6,158 bases of DNA from Pseudomonadota bacterium (GTDB lineage Bacteria; Pseudomonadota; Gammaproteobacteria; Xanthomonadales; Rhodanobacteraceae). Below are positions 1-5,260 of this stretch, one piece after another. Numbering within the stretch: position 1 is the first letter of the stretch; the number at the start of each line of letters is the position of its first letter. The notes beneath the pieces are model-generated. The model made no database searches. It saw nothing but the letters and a program-made list of their open reading frames with translations, and was not told the origin of the DNA. The translations under genes and the position numbers were made by a program. Location of the stretch: positions 1-6,158 of the forward strand of contig JANXVS010000017.1 in NCBI GenBank assembly GCA_025351555.1. The letters run 5' to 3'.

Positions 1-1
1 T

Positions 2-166
2 GCGGTCGAATGGCATCTGCAAACTGCGGACTACGGCGAGATCGTGCGCGTCGTCGAGCTGGTTTCGGCCTGGCCAGCGTCCGCCGCGGGCAGCAATACC
101 GGATTGCGTAGTTCTGGTGGCACGCCGCCGCCTGTGATAACTCCACCGCCCGGTTCGGTAAAATGA
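2..166 (+). CDS. gspJ: Type II secretion minor pseudopilin GspJ, 3' end only
   Basis: Only the last 54 codons are in the window; the gene begins upstream. The visible protein starts AVEWHLQTADYGEIVRVVEL and runs through VSAWP into a low-complexity tail rich in Ser, Gly and Pro with two PPP runs, ending PPPGSVK. Its stop overlaps the gspK start as ATGA. The call rests mainly on position: in T2SS operons the gene directly before gspK is gspJ. The pattern of a beta-strand-like segment followed by 'GEI.R..EL' near the C-terminus also fits GspJ. GspJ is a minor pseudopilin that joins GspI and GspK in the complex capping the pseudopilus in the periplasm. The Pro-rich extension is probably disordered. 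The N-terminal prepilin motif that would confirm the family lies outside the window. Confidence 0.75.
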   Translation, partial: AVEWHLQTADYGEIVRVVELVSAWPASAAGSNTGLRSSGGTPPPVITPPPGSVK

Positions 167-1146
167 ACTTTTCCATTTTTCCACAACGCATTCCGCCACA
201 GCGAGGCGTCGCCCTGTTGGTCGCGCTGCTCGTGGTCGCGCTGGCCACGGTGCTGATCGCGGCCTTGCTCGATCGCGGCGAGCTGACTGCCGCGCGCACA
301 CGCAATGAGTTGCGCACCACTCAAGCCGAAGCCTATGCGCAAGGTCTGGAGGCCTATGCCGCGCGCGTGCTGAGTCAGGATCAGGCCAATGGCGGCCAAA
401 GCGATACCTCCGGTGACATCTGGGCGGTGCCGTTGCCGCCGACGCCCGTGCCGGGCGGCGAAATCACAGCGACGATGAGCGATCTGGATGGCCGTTTCAA
501 CCTCAACAATCTCGACCCGAAATTCGATACGCAGAAAATCTGGCTCGGAAAATTCAAACTGCTGCTGGGCGCCCTCAAGCTCGATCCAAATCTGGCACAG
601 GTTGTTCAAGACTGGATGAACCAGAGCCCCACCGCTAGCGTCAACATCGGCGATGCGTATTACCTGGCCCAGCCGGTGCCATATCGCCGGTCAAAAAAAC
701 TATTTTTCCACATTTCCGAATTGCGCCTGCTCAAGGGCGTCAGCGGCGAGGTCTATGCGCAGCTTGCGCCGTATGTGAGCGCGCTGCCGCAGGGAACCTT
801 GATCAACGTCAACACCGCCAGCGTGCCGGTGCTGATGACACTGGCACCAGCGGCGACGCCGATCACCCAGCAGATGGCACAAGCACTGTGGCAGGAAGGC
901 AACGCGAACTACCGGAACCTGCCGGCAGATCTGGATGCGATCCAACCGGGGGTGTCGCACGTTGTTGATTGTGGATCGCAGGCGTTATCACAGTGTTACG
1001 ACGTGCACAGCAGCTATTTTCTTGCACGCGGCCAGATTACCCTCGACGACTTGCCGTTCGTGTTCTATAGCCTGATCGAGCGCGGCAGGGGTCCGAACAA
1101 CGCCGGTATCCGCGTCATCCAGCGCAGCCGTGGTGCCGATGGTTGA
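163..1146 (+). CDS. gspK: Type II secretion minor pseudopilin GspK
   Basis: A 327-residue protein, the usual size for GspK, the largest minor pseudopilin, which sits at the pseudopilus tip with GspI and GspJ. A class III (prepilin) signal is clear: a short basic leader ends at R14-G15, with cleavage expected before V16, followed by a hydrophobic helix at about 16-36 (VALLVALLVVALATVLIAAL). There is no Glu at position +5 after the cleavage site, which is normal for GspK and differs from the other pseudopilins. Further family landmarks are DLDGRFNLNNL at about 107-117, HISELRLLKGV at 183-193, INVNTAS at 214-220 and YFLARGQ at 285-291. Two cysteines (C270, C278) could form a periplasmic disulfide. 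The ATG at 163 overlaps the upstream stop by 4 nt, and no strong ribosome-binding site is visible, so translation is probably coupled to gspJ. An A7 run at 693-699 is unusual for this GC-rich gene. Confidence 0.93.
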   Translation: MNFSIFPQRIPPQRGVALLVALLVVALATVLIAALLDRGELTAARTRNELRTTQAEAYAQGLEAYAARVLSQDQANGGQSDTSGDIWAVPLPPTPVPGGEITATMSDLDGRFNLNNLDPKFDTQKIWLGKFKLLLGALKLDPNLAQVVQDWMNQSPTASVNIGDAYYLAQPVPYRRSKKLFFHISELRLLKGVSGEVYAQLAPYVSALPQGTLINVNTASVPVLMTLAPAATPITQQMAQALWQEGNANYRNLPADLDAIQPGVSHVVDCGSQALSQCYDVHSSYFLARGQITLDDLPFVFYSLIERGRGPNNAGIRVIQRSRGADG

Positions 1147-1162
1147 GCGTGTGGTCGAGCGC

Positions 1163-1190
1163 CGGACAAGTCAGGCCAAACTGCTACAAT
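1163..1190 (+). promoter_or_regulatory. Candidate sigma70-type promoter upstream of gspL
   Basis: The 72-nt gap between gspK and gspL contains TACAAT at 1185-1190 (5 of 6 matches to TATAAT). It is preceded, with a 16-nt spacer, by CGGACA at 1163-1168 (4 of 6 matches to TTGACA). The start site would fall near 1197, leaving a leader of about 22 nt before gspL. The match was made by eye. A gap of this size inside a cluster whose other junctions are overlaps or about 30 nt supports a regulatory role, but it proves nothing. Confidence 0.35.
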
Positions 1191-1218
1191 CGACGCGGTT
1201 CTCATCTCTACTGTACCG

Positions 1219-2421
1219 ATGTCCGATCGTCTGCTGCTGCGGCTGAATTCCGATGAAAGCCTGGCCTGGCTCGCGCAGGATGCGCAGGGCCGCGCCTTGT
1301 CGGGTAGCAATGCGGGCGCGCCTGCGGCAGAAACGATTGCGCGTGCGCGCCGCATCGTGGTGCTGGTGCCGGCAGAAAGCGTCTTGCTGCTGGATACCCC
1401 GCGCATGTCCGCGCAGCGTGCGCAGTTTTCCAAGGCACTGCCCTTCGTGCTCGAGGATCAGCTTGCCAGCCCGGTCGAGGACTTGCATTTCGCCGTGCCA
1501 GAGCGCCTGAGTGATGCGCGTGTGCCGGTGGCGATCGTCGAGCGTGGCGTGTTGCGTGGCTGGCTCGAACGCCTCGCGCGCGATGGCATCCGTCCGGATG
1601 TGCTGATTCCTGAAACGCTCGCGATGCCGAACGGCGCCGTCGTGATCGAGGACGATCGCGCGCTGCTGCGCACGGCGACGGCGCAGGCGGGTACTTGCGA
1701 TCTGGCCGGATTGCCGGATTGGCTGCAACTCATCGCCGCCGATGCCGGGCAAACTTCGGCGCCATCCCCCCAACTCGAAGTCCACGATTTCCGTGCGGCA
1801 CCGGCGCTAACCTTGCCGGTTGCGGTCGCGCGTTACCACGAGCGCCAGCGCGATGCGCTCGCATTTTTCGCCGCGCAGCTGGGTGCCGAGCCACTGCTGA
1901 ATCTGCTGCAGGGCGAATTTGCTCCCGCGCACCGGCAGGCGCCGGCAAGAAGGCTCTGGCGCATCGCCGGCGGCTTGGCCGCCGCCGCCATCATTTTGTT
2001 ATTTGTATACTATGGCGCAGATTGCTGGCGTCTGGCGCATGCGTCCGATCAGCTCGATACCGCCATGCACGACGCTCTGCATCAGGGCTTTCCGGAGATG
2101 GATAAAGTCGCCGGCGATCCGCGCCAGTTGCTGGAAAGCGCGCTGACACGCGTGCGCGGCGGCGCCGACGCCGGCGGTCTGCTGCGGGTGCTTACGCAAG
2201 TATCACCCACGCTCGGCAGCACTACGCGCACCACGCTCAAGACCATCGAATACCACAACGCCACGCTGGAGCTCGGTCTGCGCGCGCCGGATGTGCCGGC
2301 GCTGGATCTGATCCGCGAGCGACTGGCGAATCTGCCAGGCCTCAAGGTTGAAGTCACTGCGGCGACCTCCGCCGACAACGGCGTCGACGGACGCCTGCGC
2401 ATTGCCGGAGCCAAGCCGTGA
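1219..2421 (+). CDS. gspL: Type II secretion assembly-platform protein GspL
   Basis: A 400-residue bitopic inner-membrane protein that links the cytoplasmic ATPase GspE to the periplasmic part of the platform through GspM. The N-terminal cytoplasmic domain (about 1-245) has the actin-like fold segments typical of the family: RIVVLVPAESVLLLDTP at 45-61, a KALPFVLEDQLASPVEDLHFA segment at 72-92, and the family hallmark NLLQGEFAP at 228-236 just before the membrane. One transmembrane helix lies at about 249-266 after the basic stretch RR (residues 244-245). The periplasmic ferredoxin-like domain follows at about 310-398 (LLRVLTQVSPTLG..., then LKVEVTAA and GRLRIAG). The ATG at 1219 is used because no other start codon lies closely upstream in frame. 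A canonical ribosome-binding site is not obvious. The 3' end overlaps gspM by 4 nt. Length and domain order are normal for the family. Confidence 0.93.
   Translation: MSDRLLLRLNSDESLAWLAQDAQGRALSGSNAGAPAAETIARARRIVVLVPAESVLLLDTPRMSAQRAQFSKALPFVLEDQLASPVEDLHFAVPERLSDARVPVAIVERGVLRGWLERLARDGIRPDVLIPETLAMPNGAVVIEDDRALLRTATAQAGTCDLAGLPDWLQLIAADAGQTSAPSPQLEVHDFRAAPALTLPVAVARYHERQRDALAFFAAQLGAEPLLNLLQGEFAPAHRQAPARRLWRIAGGLAAAAIILLFVYYGADCWRLAHASDQLDTAMHDALHQGFPEMDKVAGDPRQLLESALTRVRGGADAGGLLRVLTQVSPTLGSTTRTTLKTIEYHNATLELGLRAPDVPALDLIRERLANLPGLKVEVTAATSADNGVDGRLRIAGAKP
2407..2420 (+). promoter_or_regulatory. Ribosome-binding site supporting the GTG start of gspM
   Basis: GGAG at 2407-2410 lies 7 nt before a GTG at 2418-2420, inside the last codons of gspL. 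This spacing supports the GTG as the gspM start. The next in-frame ATG (2463) would remove the basic N-terminal segment that precedes the membrane helix. Confidence 0.55.
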
Positions 2422-2912
2422 TCCGCGCCTGGTGGCGCCGCCTGCAACTGCGCGAGCAGCGCATGCTTGGCGCGGGCGCAGTCATCGTTGCGCTGCTGCT
2501 GGGCTGGGCGCTGCTTTGGTATCCGCTGATGCATGCGCGCACCGATCTGGAAAAACGTGTTGCAAGCCAGCGTGCTGATCTGGCCTGGATGCAGCAGGCG
2601 TTGGGCGAAGTGCACCAGCTGCACGCGCAGGGCACGCATGGCCGCGCTGAGCGGCAGGGCAAGTCTCTATTGGCGCTGGCCGATGTCAGCGCGCGCGGCG
2701 CGGCGCTGGCCGGTGCGCTCAAGCGCGTGGAACCGGCTGGCGGCAAGAGCGTGCGCGTGAATTTCGAGGTCGCCAATTTTGATGCGCTGGTGAACTGGCT
2801 GGAAGCCCTGGCGCGTGATTATGGCGTGCAGGCGACCGATTTTTCCGCTGACAAGGTCGAAGGTCTGGGCTTGGTCAATGCGCGGGTGACGCTAGAAGAC
2901 AGCGAGCGCTGA
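2418..2912 (+). CDS. gspM: Type II secretion assembly-platform protein GspM (GTG start)
   Basis: A 164-residue inner-membrane protein of typical GspM size that pairs with GspL through its periplasmic domain. The N-terminus is short and cytoplasmic, with tryptophans and basic residues (WWRRLQLREQR, 5-15). One transmembrane helix at about 17-36 (LGAGAVIVALLLGWALLWYPL region) follows, then a predicted coiled coil at about 41-70 and a PilO/GspM-like ferredoxin fold (about 83-160). Landmarks in the last part are SLLALADVSARGAALAGALK, the VRVNFEVANFDALVNWLEAL segment (112-131) and LGLVNARVTLE near the end. The start is GTG, overlapping the gspL stop as GTGA, so L and M are probably translationally coupled, in keeping with their joint complex. 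Confidence 0.92.
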   Translation: MIRAWWRRLQLREQRMLGAGAVIVALLLGWALLWYPLMHARTDLEKRVASQRADLAWMQQALGEVHQLHAQGTHGRAERQGKSLLALADVSARGAALAGALKRVEPAGGKSVRVNFEVANFDALVNWLEALARDYGVQATDFSADKVEGLGLVNARVTLEDSER

Positions 2913-2943
2913 TTCCCACTGTTTCTTTCTAAAAAAGTCCACA

Positions 2944-3708
2944 ATGAAACTTCTGCGCAACCTGTTCCTGATCCTTGTCGTCTTGCTCGTCATCGTCGGC
3001 GTGGTGGCGGCTACCTGTCCGGCGGAATATGCCTACCGGTTCATTGCCGATCGCCTCGGTGCGGTGAAACTCACCGGGATCAGCGGCAGCATATGGAACG
3101 GGCATGCGACTCGTATCCAAGTGTTCGGCCAGGAATTGGGTGCGCTCGATTGGCATCTGCAAGCCGCGCCGCTACTCAACCGTGAGTTGATGGCGAACAT
3201 CGACCTGAGCGGCGGCGAAGTGACGGCGGCGGGACTCGTCGATCGCACCGCCGATGGCACGATCACAGTGCGCGACGCGAGCTTCCATTTCCCCGCGATC
3301 ATGGCGGCGCCGGCGCTCGATATTCCGGCGCTGCAACTGCTCGGCAGCATCGAGGGCAAGCTGGCCCAAGCACAGTTGCGTAGCGCCTGGGTCGATGATG
3401 CCAGCGGCAGTCTGCGCTGGAACAATGCGGCTGTGACCGGCGCGGCACAGGCGCAGTTGGGTGATCTGGAAGCAACGTTTTCCTCCGCGCCGGACAGCAC
3501 GATCGCCGGCGTCGTGCACGATCTAGGCGGGCCGTTGCAAGTGAACGGCACGTTCAAGGTGGCTGCCGGCAGTTTCGACGCCGAAGCCACGCTGGCCGCA
3601 CGCGACGGAAACCCGCAGGTGAAGGAAGCGCTACGTTATATCGGCGAGCCACAGGCCGATGGCAGTTCGCATCTGGTGATCCACGGTGGTCTGTTCAAAC
3701 TGCTCTGA
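2944..3708 (+). CDS. gspN: Type II secretion protein GspN
   Basis: A 254-residue protein with one N-terminal membrane anchor (about 5-24, LIIVVLLV-type run after MKLLRN) and a long periplasmic part. The GspN signature GSIWNGHA is at 48-55, after an 'LTGISG' lead-in. The segment GALDWHLQAAPLL at 66-78 and the C-terminal RYIGEPQADG (231-240) followed by LVIHGGL are also typical. GspN is an accessory T2SS component present in only some lineages, Xanthomonas among them. It is thought to contact the secretin or the assembly platform, but its exact role is poorly defined. The ATG lies 31 nt after gspM, and the short AT-rich spacer has no convincing Shine-Dalgarno sequence. C25 follows the anchor, but the context (VAATC) is not a good lipobox. 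This is the last gsp gene in the window. Confidence 0.88.
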   Translation: MKLLRNLFLILVVLLVIVGVVAATCPAEYAYRFIADRLGAVKLTGISGSIWNGHATRIQVFGQELGALDWHLQAAPLLNRELMANIDLSGGEVTAAGLVDRTADGTITVRDASFHFPAIMAAPALDIPALQLLGSIEGKLAQAQLRSAWVDDASGSLRWNNAAVTGAAQAQLGDLEATFSSAPDSTIAGVVHDLGGPLQVNGTFKVAAGSFDAEATLAARDGNPQVKEALRYIGEPQADGSSHLVIHGGLFKLL

Positions 3709-3738
3709 TGGACCTGCCCTGATGATGAGCGTGAACTG

Positions 3739-4521
3739 ATGGATGCGGCATTTTCCACTTTTCTCGAGCGCGCCCTCGAGGTTGCACGCGAAGCAGCGAC
3801 GGCAGCCGCGCAGGTAATCCGCGCACATTACCAGCGCGGCGTTGCGGTTGAGATCAAGCCCGATGCGACGCCGGTGACGATCGCCGACCGCAACGCCGAG
3901 TCCACGATAAAAAGTATACTCAAGCGCGAATTTCCGGATCACGCGTTCTATGGCGAGGAACACGGACGCGAAGGCGAGGGCGATTTTCTGTGGCTGATCG
4001 ACCCGATCGATGGCACCAAGGCATTCGTGCGCGGCTATCCCATGTTTTCGACCCAGATTGCGTTGATGCATCGCGGCGAACTGGTGCTCGGGGTTTCCAG
4101 TGCGCCGGAGTTCGGCGAAATCGCGTGGGCGCGAATCGGCGGCGGCGCATTTCTGGATGGCGTACCGATTCATGTTGCTGCGACCGCGGAATTTGGTCCG
4201 GGGACCGCGATCTCGATCGGCAATGTTAGAACTCTGACCAGCGATTCGCGCTGGAATGTGCTCGGCGATCTGATCCGACGCAGCGGCCGCATCCGCGGCT
4301 ATGGCGATTTCCTGCACTATCACCTGCTCGCGCGCGGCTGCATCGATCTGGTGATCGAGTCGGATGTCAATATTCTGGATATCGCCGCGCTCGCGGTGAT
4401 TGTGCGCGAGGCAGGTGGTGTGTTCACCGACTTGGCGGGCCGCGCACTGACGCTGGATACAACCAGCGTGTTGGCGGGCACGCCGGCATTGCATGAGCAG
4501 GCGTTGGCGTTGCTGACGTAG
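3739..4521 (+). CDS. Inositol-monophosphatase-superfamily phosphatase, HisN-like (possible histidinol-phosphatase)
   Basis: A 260-residue, probably cytosolic, Mg2+-dependent phosphomonoesterase of the lithium-sensitive FIG/IMPase fold. The metal and catalytic motifs are present in order: KPDATPVTIAD (40-50), GEE (72-74), the DPIDGTKAF box (88-96; D88, D91, G92, T93) and the C-terminal DIAALAVIVREAGG (214-227) with metal-ligand Asp214. The context around the first box (WLIDPIDGTKAFVRGYPMF, then STQIAL) and the GYGDFLHYHLLARG segment (187-200) resemble HisN more than SuhB or CysQ. HisN converts L-histidinol phosphate to L-histidinol. No his gene is visible nearby, so the substrate is open, and other sugar or inositol phosphates are possible. 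The residue before Asp214, often aromatic in this superfamily, is Leu. The start is the only ATG after the gspN stop that keeps a full N-terminus; a weak GATGAG lies 9 nt before it. The 30-nt gap to gspN suggests co-transcription. Confidence 0.8.
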   Translation: MDAAFSTFLERALEVAREAATAAAQVIRAHYQRGVAVEIKPDATPVTIADRNAESTIKSILKREFPDHAFYGEEHGREGEGDFLWLIDPIDGTKAFVRGYPMFSTQIALMHRGELVLGVSSAPEFGEIAWARIGGGAFLDGVPIHVAATAEFGPGTAISIGNVRTLTSDSRWNVLGDLIRRSGRIRGYGDFLHYHLLARGCIDLVIESDVNILDIAALAVIVREAGGVFTDLAGRALTLDTTSVLAGTPALHEQALALLT

Positions 4522-4551
4522 CGAGTTTCCCGTTCGTCGTACGCTTACCGC

Positions 4552-4667
4552 TCGTCATTCCTGCGAAGGCAGGGCTTTCAACAGCGGAGCGGGTCATCCA
4601 GTTCTGGCTTGCTTTAGAGTCAAAAACTGGATTCCGGGCTCCGCCTGCGGCGGCCCCAGAATGACGA
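4552..4667 (+). repeat. Dispersed intergenic inverted-repeat element (116 bp, MITE/REP-like)
   Basis: The region is bounded by a perfect 9-bp inverted repeat: TCGTCATTC at 4552-4560 and GAATGACGA at 4659-4667. A second, nested pair is ATCCAGTT at 4596-4603 and AACTGGAT at 4625-4632. Each arm also has its own small hairpin: CCTGC-GAAG-GCAGG at 4560-4573, and CCGCC-TGC-GGCGG at 4641-4653, the latter extendable by GGG/CCC with a bulge. The layout resembles the 'TCATTCC...GGAATGA' dispersed repeats common between genes in many beta- and gammaproteobacteria. No transposase and no clear target-site duplication is visible. It may act as an RNA structure at the 3' end of the upstream transcript, but it lacks a T-tract. 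Confidence 0.75.
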
Positions 4668-4687
4668 ATTGTTAAAGTGTTCCGCGT

Positions 4688-4700
4688 TACAATCCCGCCA
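4688..4700 (+). promoter_or_regulatory. Candidate -10 box for a leaderless nudE transcript
   Basis: TACAAT at 4688-4693 (5 of 6 to consensus) lies 6 nt before the nudE ATG at 4700. A start site about 7 nt downstream of the box would coincide with the A of the ATG, giving a leaderless mRNA. No Shine-Dalgarno sequence precedes the start, which agrees with this. The -35 region is poor and would overlap the right end of the repeat element (about 4665-4671). Confidence 0.4.
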
Positions 4701-5260
4701 TGCGAAAACCTCCTATTGTCCATTCCACGCGACCCGCCGAAGGTAGCCAATTTCTCAAAGTCGAACTACTCGATCTGGAATTTTCCAATGGCGAGCGTCG
4801 CACCTACGAGCGTCTGAAAGGCTCGGGCCTCGGCGCCGTCGTCATCGTGCCCATGCGCGACGACGATACCGTGTTGCTGGTGCGTGAATACGGCGCCGGT
4901 ATCGATCGCTATGAACTTGGCTTGCCGAAAGGGCGCCTGGACCAGGACGAAACCGTCGAGCAGGGCGCGAATCGCGAGTTGAAGGAAGAAATCGGTTTCG
5001 GCGCGCGCGACCTGCATATCCTCACCACGCTGTCGCTATCGCCGGCGTACATGACGAGCATGACCCACGTCGTGCTTGCGCGTGATTTGTACCCGGAGCG
5101 TTTGACCGGCGATGAGCCGGAAGAGCTCGAAGTAGTGGAGTGGAAAATGTCGCAATTGCACCAATTGATTGCGCAGCCCGAAGTCACCGAAGGCCGCTCG
5201 ATCGCCGCATTGTTCATCGCCCGCGAATATCTGGCCGGTCGCTTCCGGCCGCGCGTATGA
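4700..5260 (+). CDS. nudE: ADP-compounds hydrolase NudE (Nudix family)
   Basis: A 186-residue cytosolic Nudix hydrolase, to my recollection the same length as E. coli NudE. A complete Nudix box GX5EX7REUXEEXGU spans G78 to F100 (GRLDQDE, then REL, then EEIGF), supplying the catalytic and Mg2+-binding glutamates. The box is preceded by YELGLPKG. Downstream, LSPAYMTS (113-120), ARDLYPERLTGDEPE (127-141) and IAALFIAREYL (168-178) are characteristic of the NudE branch. NudE cleaves ADP-ribose, NADH and diadenosine polyphosphates to AMP plus the other half. It is the first gene of a block with cysQ and mazG. The stop overlaps the cysQ start (ATGA). A promoter-like box 6 nt upstream and the absence of a ribosome-binding site suggest leaderless translation. 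Confidence 0.92.
   Translation: MRKPPIVHSTRPAEGSQFLKVELLDLEFSNGERRTYERLKGSGLGAVVIVPMRDDDTVLLVREYGAGIDRYELGLPKGRLDQDETVEQGANRELKEEIGFGARDLHILTTLSLSPAYMTSMTHVVLARDLYPERLTGDEPEELEVVEWKMSQLHQLIAQPEVTEGRSIAALFIAREYLAGRFRPRV

Noticed and set aside
1990..2015. AT-rich patch with TATACT inside gspL
   Set aside because: It encodes the transmembrane helix (ILLFVYY), which explains the composition, and no -35-like hexamer lies at the right distance.
3001..3020. Possible lipoprotein signal in GspN (Cys25)
   Set aside because: The residues before the Cys (VAAT) do not match a lipobox. The helix reads as a simple membrane anchor, as expected for GspN.
3631..4494. Antisense open frame (about 287 codons) opposite the HisN-like gene
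   Set aside because: It is a shadow of a gene with clear IMPase-family motifs; it has no ribosome-binding site and no recognisable domain.
4636..4680. Rho-independent terminator after the HisN-like gene
   Set aside because: The GC-rich hairpin at 4636-4657 is followed by AGAATGACGAATTG, with no T-tract, so it does not meet the usual criteria. It is better explained as one arm of the repeat.
4424..4750. Antisense open frame running through the intergenic repeat
   Set aside because: Its central part is just the translation of the dispersed repeat (HSGAAAGGARNPVF and AFAGMT). Such frames are a well-known source of spurious small hypothetical proteins. It also overlaps the ends of two real genes.
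5140..5256. N-terminal extension of CysQ from an upstream ATG at 5140
   Set aside because: The extra 39 residues would overlap nudE coding sequence heavily and precede the family's normal N-terminus. The ATG at 5257 overlaps the nudE stop and fits the usual length.
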